A stretch of 5,438 nucleotides of DNA, taken from an uncultured Eubacteriales bacterium (GTDB lineage: Bacteria > Bacillota > Clostridia > Oscillospirales > Acutalibacteraceae). A program made the position numbers and the translations under genes. The notes under the pieces are model-generated. The model did no database searches. It saw only the letters and a program-made list of their open reading frames with translations, and had not been told where the DNA came from. Shown here piece by piece: positions 1 through 5,438 of this stretch; the stretch's first letter is position 1, and the number at the start of each line of letters is the position of its first letter. The stretch is from positions 1-5,438 of the forward strand of contig ONPE01000104.1 in NCBI GenBank assembly GCA_900319615.1. The letters are read 5' to 3'.

Positions 1-1494
1 GGCATGGCTTCGGCTTACTATGACAACGACACCGTGAAGCTCTCGCCGATCTTCACAAACAAAAACGTCAATCCGGTGCTGCTCTCGGGACTTATCGGCA
101 TCGTAGTAGCCGCCGGCGTTCTGATAGTATCCTTCAAAATCTTCAAGAACAAAAAGACCGCGTCCGTCTTTATATCGACCCTGCTGGTCGTGGTGGCTAT
201 GGGCGAGGGTATGTGCTCGGCTGCCGCAGGCGTAAAGACCGTAGGCGTCACCGACGCGCTCTCTTATCCCTTAGGCGGTAAGGAGACCCTGGAATGTGTC
301 GAATACGCCGATCAGCTTGAAGAGAACAACATCGACCTCCCCCGAACCGAGGTCAACAAATACCACACCCTCAACGATACCGCCCTTATCGGCGCCGACG
401 GTATCTCGATGTTCAGCTCTATGGTCAACAGGGACGTCACCTCTTATATGGAGAAGTTCGGCTTGTGCGGCTGGGTCGCCTCGAACCGCTTCACCTATCA
501 GGAGGGCTCGCCGTTCACCAATCTGATGCTCAACCTCAAGTATATCATAGCCCCCTACGGCGCGTATCTCGACCAGACCCACAACGAGCTGATCTACCAG
601 AGGGGCAACGTCAAGCTGATGCAGAACAAATACTATCTGCCGCAGGGCTTCATGGTAAAGAGCGACCTGCTGAACTATAATGTCGAAGCTGCTCCCAAGG
701 ATCCGTTCGATAACCAGAACCAGATCTTCCGCATGGTAACGGGTCTTGAGGGCGACGTATACGAGTACCTCGACCCGACCTCCTTCTCGGGTGAGACCGA
801 GGGCGCGACCGTCACCAACAGCTCCCCCGGCACCTATAACTATAACGCCACGAACGACTCCAACGCCTACAACTTCACCTACACAGCTCCGCGCGACGGC
901 GTGGCGATGGCTTACTTCACCTCTGCCAACGAGACCGACAATATCTCTATCCGCGTGAACGGCTCGGAGACCATCGGCTACTACATCAAGCGACCGTTCA
1001 TCATGATGGTCGGCACCGTGCACAAGGGCGACGCCATCACCCTGCACTCTACCGTATCCGGCACAGCAGGCACCATCACCTCATACTGCACCATGCTCAA
1101 CGAAGACCTCTTCACGCAGGGCTACAACAAGCTCGGCGAGAGCACCATGAGCGCCACCAAGGTGACCGATACCGCCGTAGAGGGCACCATCACCGCTAAG
1201 GAAGACGGGCTCTTCTACACCTCTATCCCCTATTCAAAGGGCTGGAAGGCTTACGTAGACGGCGTGGAGACCGAGATCACCCCCGTGGGCAAGGTGATGA
1301 CAGCGTTCAAGCTCAGCGCCGGTACCCACAAGATCGAGCTGCACTATATGCCCGAGGGCTTTATCCCCGGCCTGATCTGTACCGTGGTCGCTATCCTTAT
1401 CTTCGTCGGCTTGATCCTCTTCCAAAAAAAGAAAGGTAAACTCGTTAAGGCAGACAGCGCGAACGAAAAAGCCGAGAAACCTAAAACCGAATAA
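1..1494 (+). CDS. yfhO: YfhO-family multi-membrane protein, C-terminal part (5' end outside window)
   Basis: The reading frame is open from base 1, so the Met codon at 4 is probably internal and the true start lies upstream. Family members are usually about 850-900 residues, and 496 residues from that Met are visible. Numbering from it, hydrophobic membrane segments lie at about 25-44 and 54-70. A large, probably extracytoplasmic region follows (about 75-450). A final membrane helix lies at about 453-473, ending in a basic QKKKGK stop-transfer and a short charged cytoplasmic tail. The best family marks are LNLKYIIAPYG (176-186) and the C-terminal block GWKAYVDG (413-420) with AGTHKIELHYMPEGF (439-453), which I recognise from YfhO (PF09586). 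In Bacillus and Listeria, YfhO/GtlB is a GT-C type membrane glycosyltransferase needed to decorate lipoteichoic acid with sugars. The substrate in this organism is unknown. The catalytic N-terminal loops are not in the window, so activity cannot be judged. The gene converges on ribF and is followed by its own terminator. Confidence 0.85.
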   Translation, partial: GMASAYYDNDTVKLSPIFTNKNVNPVLLSGLIGIVVAAGVLIVSFKIFKNKKTASVFISTLLVVVAMGEGMCSAAAGVKTVGVTDALSYPLGGKETLECVEYADQLEENNIDLPRTEVNKYHTLNDTALIGADGISMFSSMVNRDVTSYMEKFGLCGWVASNRFTYQEGSPFTNLMLNLKYIIAPYGAYLDQTHNELIYQRGNVKLMQNKYYLPQGFMVKSDLLNYNVEAAPKDPFDNQNQIFRMVTGLEGDVYEYLDPTSFSGETEGATVTNSSPGTYNYNATNDSNAYNFTYTAPRDGVAMAYFTSANETDNISIRVNGSETIGYYIKRPFIMMVGTVHKGDAITLHSTVSGTAGTITSYCTMLNEDLFTQGYNKLGESTMSATKVTDTAVEGTITAKEDGLFYTSIPYSKGWKAYVDGVETEITPVGKVMTAFKLSAGTHKIELHYMPEGFIPGLICTVVAILIFVGLILFQKKKGKLVKADSANEKAEKPKTE

Positions 1495-1539
1495 TACAGG
1501 TTGAATATATTCTTTTGATAAACTCACAATAACAACAGT

Positions 1540-1575
1540 AAAGGCGACGTTGCAATAACGCCGCCTTTGTTTTTA
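1540..1575 (+). terminator. Intrinsic terminator of yfhO
   Basis: The arms at 1540-1551 (AAAGGCGACGTT) and 1557-1568 (AACGCCGCCTTT) form a 12-bp stem with one A-C mismatch and a 5-nt loop. GTTTTTA follows at 1569-1575. The stem starts 46 nt after the yfhO stop. The uridine tract is good only in the plus direction. Read from the minus strand, the stem is followed by ACTGTTGTT, so it would be a weak terminator for ribF. Confidence 0.8.
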
Positions 1576-1594
1576 TCGGTATTTAAAATCGGTT

Positions 1595-1640
1595 GGGATT
1601 GCCGCAGCCCCGACACGCGTGTCAAGGGGTTCGCAATGAC
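1595..1640. repeat. Palindromic intergenic repeat, REP/MITE-like
   Basis: An imperfect inverted repeat lies between the two convergent genes. Its centre is the perfect 12-bp palindrome GACACGCGTGTC (1612-1623). This is flanked by CCCC (1608-1611) pairing with GGGG (1626-1629), with a bulged AA at 1624-1625. Outer arms ATTGC (1598-1602) and GCAAT (1633-1637) pair with each other. On the minus strand it begins GTCATTGCGA and ends GCGGCAATCCC. This matches my recollection of a short palindromic repeat scattered between genes in many bacteria, including Clostridia. Only one copy is in the window, so repetition in the genome is inferred. It ends 9 nt beyond the ribF stop and could act as a transcript-end hairpin for ribF, which otherwise lacks a clear terminator. 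Confidence 0.55.
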
Positions 1641-1649
1641 TGTTTTCAC

Positions 1650-2561
1650 TCAGGATAAGATCGTTTTTATCCGATCGCAATCTTTTTTTATCTGCGCGGT
1701 CAGCTTGTCGAAGGACGAAAACCGCTGCTCCTCGCGGATGAAATCGCACAGCTCGCACACGGCGAAGCTGCCGTAGAGGTCGCCGCCGGGGAAATCTATG
1801 AGGAAGGACTCGCATAAGGGCGAATCGTTCGCGCCGACCGTGGGATGCACGCCGATATTTGTCGCACCGCGATAGCTTTTGCCGCCGACCGTTATCATCG
1901 AGGCGTACACGCCCCTGCGCGGAGTGATCATATCCACCGCCATCGGGATGTTGATCGTAGGGAAGCCGAGCTCGGAGCCGATGTGGTTTCCGCCGCTGAC
2001 AACGCCCGAGATGCCGTAACGATAGCCGAGCATCGCGTTTGCGCGGGCGATCTCGCCGTCGGCGATCAGCCTGCGTATCATGCTGGAAGAGATCTGCTCG
2101 TCGCCTAAGGCTACGGGCTCGCACACCGTCACGCCGATACCGAACGCGGCGCACAGCTCTTTCAACGCCTCGGTGTCGCCTGCTCCGCCGCTGCCGAAGC
2201 GATAGTTGAAGCCGCAGAAAACTTTTTGCGCATTCAGCCTGTCGTGCAGTATTTTTTTGACGAACTCTTCGGGCGTCATATCCTTTATCCGCGCGAAATC
2301 GGCGAAGATCACATCGTCCGCGCCGGCTGCCGTCAACAGCTCGATCTTGCGGCTGTTATCCGTAAGGGTGGGGGGACATTCTCTGCCGAGGGTTCGCAGG
2401 GGATTCTCGGAAAAGGTCAGCACAACGCAGGGTAGCTGCGCCTGCGACGCCGACGAGATCACCGCGCGATGACCGAGATGCACACCGTCGAAAAAGCCCA
2501 GCGCCACCGCCGTGCCGCATTCGGGCGCATTAAAAATTTCCAAACCGTTATATACAGCCAT
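1650..2561 (-). CDS. ribF: Bifunctional riboflavin kinase / FMN adenylyltransferase (FAD synthetase)
   Basis: RibF makes FMN from riboflavin plus ATP, then adenylates FMN to FAD, in the cytoplasm. At 303 residues it is full length for the family. The N-terminal nucleotidyltransferase domain (about 1-180) carries the HxGH-type motif GFFDGVHLGHR (22-32), CGFNYRFGSGGAGD (116-129) and ISSSMIRRLI (157-166). The C-terminal kinase domain (about 182-303) carries GFPTIN (199-204, whose Thr and Asn bind ATP/Mg), RRGVYAS (215-221), NIGVHPT (235-241) and the expected catalytic glutamate at E251, followed by FLIDF. One oddity: the usual T-F-x-P-H-P is here TFSENP (49-54), so the histidine is replaced by asparagine. 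The start ATG at 2561-2559 is supported by GGAG at 2571-2568, 6 nt upstream, and by a promoter further up. The gene is not next to truB/rbfA, its common setting, and appears to be transcribed alone. Confidence 0.96.
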   Translation of the reverse strand: MAVYNGLEIFNAPECGTAVALGFFDGVHLGHRAVISSASQAQLPCVVLTFSENPLRTLGRECPPTLTDNSRKIELLTAAGADDVIFADFARIKDMTPEEFVKKILHDRLNAQKVFCGFNYRFGSGGAGDTEALKELCAAFGIGVTVCEPVALGDEQISSSMIRRLIADGEIARANAMLGYRYGISGVVSGGNHIGSELGFPTINIPMAVDMITPRRGVYASMITVGGKSYRGATNIGVHPTVGANDSPLCESFLIDFPGGDLYGSFAVCELCDFIREEQRFSSFDKLTAQIKKDCDRIKTILS

Positions 2562-2590
2562 ACTCTTCTCCGTTCAATCACACTTTATAT

Positions 2591-2619
2591 AGTATAGTAC
2601 AGATCGAAATCAAATGCAA
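2591..2619 (-). promoter_or_regulatory. Predicted sigma-A promoter of ribF
   Basis: On the minus strand, TTGCAT (2619-2614) and TATACT (2596-2591) are separated by exactly 17 nt. The -10 matches consensus at 5 of 6 positions and the -35 only at its TTG. Transcription would start near 2584, giving a leader of only about 20 nt that carries the GGAGAA ribosome binding site at 2571-2566. I see no room for an FMN riboswitch, so there is no sign of flavin control here. Confidence 0.6.
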
Positions 2620-2623
2620 CAGC

Positions 2624-2652
2624 AAACGCCGCCCATAGAGAGCGGCGTTTTT
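2624..2652 (-). terminator. Hairpin after asnB, possible bidirectional terminator
   Basis: AAACGCCGC (2624-2632) and GCGGCGTTT (2642-2650) form a perfect 9-bp stem with a 9-nt loop, starting 6 nt after the asnB stop. In the asnB direction the stem ends GCGGCGTTT and continues GCTGTTGC, a poor uridine tract. The opposite strand has a better one (five T). It is placed as the asnB terminator by position, but its efficiency is doubtful. It sits immediately upstream of the ribF -35 box. Confidence 0.55.
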
Positions 2653-2656
2653 GATG

Positions 2657-4951
2657 TTACTCGGATTTTTCGGTATCTTCGGTCTCGATATTTTCTCTGA
2701 GCTTCTCCTTGAGGCTCGCGAAGAAATCATCGGGGTCGATATCGTCGGTCAGAGAGATCGGCGGTTCCTCTTCCTTCTCCTGCACATTCACGTGCTTTGC
2801 GTAACGCGGAGAGGTCGAGTAGATCTCCTCATACTCGCGGACGGTCTCTTCCGCAGCTTCTTCGGGCTGAGCTTCAACGGGAGCCTCGGGCTGCTCGGGG
2901 AGGACGTCGGTGTCCTTTACCGGGGTGAATATCTTCGTGCCGGTGGAGGGGTCGTCGTCCGCAGCCTCGATGGGAGCCGGAGCTTCTTCATCAGTCTCCT
3001 GTCCGGCGTCGGGGGCTTCTTCTGTCTCGGTATCCTCAGTATCTACGGGAGCCTCAGCCTCGGTCTCTTCGGGCTGTTCGGGAACCGGGGGCTTCTCGGC
3101 AGGGATCAGATCCTCGGGAGCTACCGCGCCGAAGTAGATGTGATACCATACGAGGAAGACGTATATCGTCCAGATCTTGCGCGAGTTATCCTCCTTACCC
3201 TCGAAATGCTCGTCTAAGTAATCGAGCAGCAGCTCGGTGTTGAAGAACTTCTCGGCAGTGGTCGAGGTGAACATATCCTTGACAACGTTATAATAATGCT
3301 CGTCCTTGAGCCATACGCGGGTCGGCACGGGGAAGCCCAGCTTCGGCTTCTCGGCGACCTCTTCGGGCAGATGACGGAGCGCAGCCTTGCGCATAGCGTA
3401 CTTGGTGTTGAACTTGTTCACGCGCAGCGGAGTGGGAATGGTGGACGCCACTGCAAAGACCTCTTTATCGAGGAAGGGCACGCGCAGCTCCAGCGAGTTA
3501 GCCATGCTCATGCGGTCAGCCTTGAGCAGGATATCGCCGACCATCCACAGGTTGATGTCGAGATACTGCATCTTCGTCTCGTCGTCATAGCGGCGGGCGC
3601 GTGTATAGAATCTCCTTGTGACCCTTGCAGGATCGGTAGCGATGGTGGGATCCTTGAGGATAGCCTTCTTCTGCTTCTCGTCGTACATATAGGCGTTGCC
3701 GATATAGCGCTTCTCCAGCGGATGGATGGCGCGGATAAGATAATCGCGGCCCTTGATATCGGGCAGCTTGCTGCATACCCAGCCGATGAAGCGGCGCATG
3801 AAGTAGGGCACGATCTTCTGATATACCTTGAACACACGCGGATCGTTATAGCAGGTGTAGCCGCCGAACAATTCGTCTGCGCCCTCGCCGGACAGCACGA
3901 CCTTGACGTGCTCGCTGGCGAGCTTTGTCACGAAGTACAGCGCCACGCAGGAGGGATCGGCAAGGGGCTGATCCATGTGATACTGCACCTTCGGCACAGC
4001 CGCCCAGAACTCCTCGGACGAGATCAGCTTGTCGAAATGCTCGACATTTATCTTATCGGAGAGCTCCTTTGCCCATGTTATCTCGTTGTACTTTTCGCCG
4101 AAGTCAAAGCCGACGGTGAAGGTCTTCTGACCCTCAAAGTACGAGGCTACATAGGACGAATCCACACCCGACGACAGGAAGCAGCCGACCTCAACATCGG
4201 CGATCTTGTGGGCGTTGATGCTGTCCTCAAACACCTTGTCTATCTTTTCGACAGCCTCGTCCTCGGTCATCTCGAGGTCGGGCTTGAACTTGGGCTCAAA
4301 ATACTTCTGCGTCTCGACAACGCCGTCGCGGAACCACATGAAGTGACCCGGCAGCAGACAGTATACGTCCTTGAAGAAGGTCATGGGAGGCGGACAGTAC
4401 TGGAACGACAGATACGCGTCCAGAGCCTTCTCGTTGAACACTCTGTCGAACTTCGGATGCTCTAAAATACTCTTTATCTCGGAGCCGTAGCACAGATCGT
4501 CGCCGATCATCGTATAATGCAGGGGCTTGATGCCGAAGAAATCGCGCGCAAGGAAAATAGCCTTGGTCTCTTTGTTATAGATGGCAAAGGCGAACATACC
4601 GCGGAGCTTATCGAACATATCCTCGCCCCACTCTTCGAAGGCGTGGACAAGCACCTCGCTGTCGGAGGTCGTTCTGAAATGATGATCCAGCCCCTCGAGC
4701 TCCTTCTTGAGCTCCTTATAGTTGTAGATCTCGCCGTTGAAGGTCAGCACAAGATTGCCGTCCTCGTTGGTGATGGGCTGATCTCCGGTCTCGAGGTCGA
4801 TGATAGACAGCCTGCGGAAGCCCATGCTGATGTAGTCATCCGTATAGAAGCCGTCGGAATCGGGACCGCGGTGGGTGATGACCTCCGTCATCTTTCGCAG
4901 AACGTCCTCGCGATTCTCCAGTTCACCTGTAAAGCCGCAAATACCGCACAT
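2657..4951 (-). CDS. asnB: Asparagine synthetase (glutamine-hydrolysing) with a long acidic C-terminal tail
   Basis: AsnB converts aspartate, glutamine and ATP to asparagine, glutamate, AMP and pyrophosphate in the cytoplasm. The protein starts MCGICG, so Cys2 becomes the N-terminal nucleophile of the class II glutaminase domain (about 2-210). Other glutaminase residues are present: R47 in RRLSIIDL, N72 and E74 in FNGEIYN, and D97 in TSDSE. The synthetase domain (about 230-605) has the pyrophosphate loop LSSGVDSS (259-266), in which the second position of the usual SGGxDS is Ser. It also has LSGEGADELFGGY (353-365), KADRMSMANSLELRVPFLD (477-495) and KLGFPVPTRVW (537-547). The core ends near residue 609, about the normal length for this type. 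The further 155 residues are unusual and are described separately. The start is fixed by the catalytic cysteine and by AAAGGAG (4967-4961), 9 nt upstream. All catalytic motifs look intact. The gene has its own promoter and is bounded by hairpins on both sides. Confidence 0.96.
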   Translation of the reverse strand: MCGICGFTGELENREDVLRKMTEVITHRGPDSDGFYTDDYISMGFRRLSIIDLETGDQPITNEDGNLVLTFNGEIYNYKELKKELEGLDHHFRTTSDSEVLVHAFEEWGEDMFDKLRGMFAFAIYNKETKAIFLARDFFGIKPLHYTMIGDDLCYGSEIKSILEHPKFDRVFNEKALDAYLSFQYCPPPMTFFKDVYCLLPGHFMWFRDGVVETQKYFEPKFKPDLEMTEDEAVEKIDKVFEDSINAHKIADVEVGCFLSSGVDSSYVASYFEGQKTFTVGFDFGEKYNEITWAKELSDKINVEHFDKLISSEEFWAAVPKVQYHMDQPLADPSCVALYFVTKLASEHVKVVLSGEGADELFGGYTCYNDPRVFKVYQKIVPYFMRRFIGWVCSKLPDIKGRDYLIRAIHPLEKRYIGNAYMYDEKQKKAILKDPTIATDPARVTRRFYTRARRYDDETKMQYLDINLWMVGDILLKADRMSMANSLELRVPFLDKEVFAVASTIPTPLRVNKFNTKYAMRKAALRHLPEEVAEKPKLGFPVPTRVWLKDEHYYNVVKDMFTSTTAEKFFNTELLLDYLDEHFEGKEDNSRKIWTIYVFLVWYHIYFGAVAPEDLIPAEKPPVPEQPEETEAEAPVDTEDTETEEAPDAGQETDEEAPAPIEAADDDPSTGTKIFTPVKDTDVLPEQPEAPVEAQPEEAAEETVREYEEIYSTSPRYAKHVNVQEKEEEPPISLTDDIDPDDFFASLKEKLRENIETEDTEKSE
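2660..3121 (-). other. Acidic, Pro/Glu-rich, probably disordered tail of AsnB (residues 611-764)
   Basis: By hand count these 154 residues hold about 51 Asp/Glu against about 11 Lys/Arg, plus about 20 prolines and very few aromatics, as expected for a disordered chain. PEQPE occurs twice (624-628 and 685-689), among EEAP/EAPV-like near-repeats. Three parts stand out: a short hydrophobic patch TKIFTPVK (672-679), a non-acidic island STSPRYAKHVNVQ (712-724), and an end segment DDIDPDDFFASLKEKLREN (736-754) that could form an amphipathic helix. The reading frame is continuous with the core and codon use does not change visibly, so I see no frameshift artefact. Function is unknown. The layout of a long spacer with conserved-looking islands and a terminal helix suggests protein interaction or localisation, but this is inference. 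Confidence 0.8.
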
Positions 4952-5060
4952 ATCGCAAAACTCCTTTCAAGCTTGCTTGGTGGCTTATCGCGTGATAAGC
5001 CGTGTTCCCGGCGCCGATAATCTCGGTGACCGAGTATAGTACTACATTTTAGCATACTAT
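4952..5060 (-). promoter_or_regulatory. Structured 5' leader of asnB
   Basis: From the predicted start near 5060 to the ATG, the leader is about 109 nt and holds several dyads. The strongest is GGCTTATC (4982-4989) pairing with GATAAGCC (4994-5001), an 8-bp stem with a 4-nt loop. CTCGGT/ACCGAG (5022-5034) is a perfect 13-nt odd palindrome. CCGA/TCGG (5014-5017 with 5023-5026) would compete with it for the same bases. CGGCGCCG (5009-5016) is self-complementary. The ribosome binding site AAAGGAG is at 4967-4961, just below the strong hairpin. No hairpin is followed by a uridine tract, and I see no T-box signature or other riboswitch I recognise. It may be a translation-control or mRNA-stability element, or the short palindrome may be a protein operator. 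Confidence 0.45.
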
Positions 5061-5067
5061 TAATTGT

Positions 5068-5096
5068 ATTGTAGCACAAAAAAGCCTGAACTGCAA
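5068..5096 (-). promoter_or_regulatory. Predicted sigma-A promoter of asnB
   Basis: On the minus strand, TTGCAG (5096-5091) and TACAAT (5073-5068) are 17 nt apart. The -10 matches consensus at 5 of 6 positions. A second overlapping pair, TTGTGC (5079-5074) and TATGCT (5056-5051), also has 17-nt spacing and could act as an alternative start about 17 nt downstream. The region is markedly AT-rich and lies just after the tcdA terminator, which supports independent transcription of asnB. Confidence 0.7.
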
Positions 5097-5108
5097 GTAA
5101 AATATGGC

Positions 5109-5138
5109 AAAAAATAGCCGTGTGAGCTGTTCACACGG
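5109..5138 (-). terminator. Intrinsic terminator of tcdA
   Basis: Read on the minus strand, CCGTGTGA (5138-5131) pairs with TCACACGG (5125-5118) in a perfect 8-bp stem with a 5-nt loop. CTA and then six T (5114-5109) follow. The stem begins at the base directly after the tcdA stop codon. The two AAA lysine codons before the stop can pair with the T run, so the last codons are part of the terminator. The opposite strand also shows stem-TCA-TTTTTT, so it could work in both directions. Confidence 0.85.
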
Positions 5139-5438
5139 TCATTTTTTCGGATTATTCACGATATCTTTGACAACCTCGCCGGCGAGGATGAGTCCGGCGA
5201 CAGCCGGTACGAAGGGCACCGAACCGGGGGTGGCGCGCTTTTTATGCACGGCGTCCTGTTCGATCTTGCCCTCGGGGGTGAGAGCCTCCTCGCGCGAGTA
5301 CACGACCTTGAGGCGCTTTACTCCGCGCTTTTTCAGCTCGCGGCGCATCACACGCGCAAGCGGACACACGCTCGTCTTGTATATGTCCGCGACCTCGAAC
5401 GCCGACGGATCGAGCTTGTTGCCGGCTCCCATTGACGA
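5139..5438 (-). CDS. tcdA: tRNA threonylcarbamoyladenosine dehydratase, C-terminal part (5' end outside window)
   Basis: TcdA (also called CsdL) is an E1/ThiF-like enzyme that uses ATP to dehydrate t6A37 to cyclic t6A in tRNAs decoding ANN codons. Only the last 99 codons are visible. The frame runs through the window edge with Ser-Ser before the Met at 5432-5430, giving SSMGAGNKLDP. In this family that is an internal motif, so this Met is not the start. Other family marks are the segment FEVADIYKTSVCPLARVMRR, a basic RELKKRGVKRLKVVYSREE stretch, and the glycine-rich end TPGSVPFVPAVAGLILAGE, close to what I recall for Firmicutes homologues. The nucleotide-binding and adenylation motifs lie upstream, outside the window, so catalytic competence cannot be checked. 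Another ThiF-family member is possible but less likely. The stop codon abuts the terminator. Confidence 0.88.
   Translation of the reverse strand, partial: SSMGAGNKLDPSAFEVADIYKTSVCPLARVMRRELKKRGVKRLKVVYSREEALTPEGKIEQDAVHKKRATPGSVPFVPAVAGLILAGEVVKDIVNNPKK

Noticed and set aside
271..1047. 258-codon open frame on the minus strand inside yfhO
   Set aside because: It is a shadow of the YfhO frame. The translation is an unpatterned Val/Gly/Asp/His-rich string, and I see no promoter placed for it.
2660..3121. AsnB tail as a frameshift artefact or a separate fused domain
   Set aside because: The frame continues without a break and the terminator hairpin sits correctly after its stop codon. No fold-like hydrophobic pattern is present, so I treat it as a disordered tail rather than a known domain.
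2651..3217. 188-codon plus-strand frame opposite the AsnB tail, rich in Leu/Phe/Gly
   Set aside because: Its hydrophobic look comes from the complement of Glu/Pro-rich codons, so it is not evidence for a membrane protein. The AsnB frame explains this region better.
3296..4465. Long open frame (389 codons) on the plus strand opposite asnB
   Set aside because: It lies wholly antisense to the clear AsnB core. Its translation has no recognisable motifs and has the Leu/His/Val-rich look of a reverse-strand shadow in GC-rich coding DNA.
4952..5060. T-box or glutamine riboswitch before asnB
   Set aside because: I see no T-box sequence (AGGGTGG-like), no terminator/antiterminator pair and no glnA-motif core that I can recognise.
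4888..5079. Small open frame across the asnB leader, considered as a leader peptide
   Set aside because: Its first Met lies upstream of the predicted transcription start. It has no good ribosome binding site, no run of Asn codons, and runs into asnB out of frame. No attenuator hairpin with a T tract follows.
1..5438. Defence island, CRISPR array, insertion sequence or toxin-antitoxin system
   Set aside because: No spaced direct repeats, transposase, nuclease or small paired genes are visible. All four genes belong to housekeeping families.

Overview
The window is ordinary chromosomal DNA. Four protein genes can be read, and both end genes are cut by the window edges. GC-rich coding sequence, AT-rich promoters with TTGNNN-17-TANNNT spacing, strong AGGAG-type ribosome binding sites, and the style of the proteins (YfhO, RibF and a clostridial-type TcdA) suggest a Gram-positive Clostridia member, probably a gut Ruminococcus/Oscillospirales relative. 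The lineage is inferred from the look of the proteins, not from any search.

Layout: (1) 1-1494, plus strand: the C-terminal part of a YfhO-family membrane protein, a family linked to glycosylation of lipoteichoic acid and other cell-envelope polymers. A good intrinsic terminator follows at 1540-1575. (2) 1595-1640: an imperfect palindrome resembling the widespread GTCATTGCGA...GCAATCC intergenic repeat, lying where yfhO and ribF converge. (3) 2561-1650, minus strand: RibF, the bifunctional riboflavin kinase/FMN adenylyltransferase, with its own promoter at 2591-2619. (4) 4951-2657, minus strand: glutamine-dependent asparagine synthetase AsnB. It has a complete core of about 609 residues plus an unusual acidic, Pro/Glu-rich C-terminal tail of about 155 residues. 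Its promoter (5068-5096) and a structured leader of roughly 110 nt (4952-5060) lie upstream. (5) 5438-5139, minus strand: the C-terminal end of TcdA (tRNA threonylcarbamoyladenosine dehydratase). Its intrinsic terminator starts immediately after the stop codon.

The three minus-strand genes lie in the same direction, but terminators and promoters separate them, so they look like single-gene transcription units rather than an operon. Their roles (tRNA modification, asparagine synthesis, flavin cofactor synthesis, envelope glycosylation) are housekeeping and not obviously connected. I found no CRISPR array, transposase, tRNA/rRNA gene, toxin-antitoxin pair or defence system. The points most worth a second look are the AsnB tail, the dyad-rich asnB leader and the intergenic palindrome.
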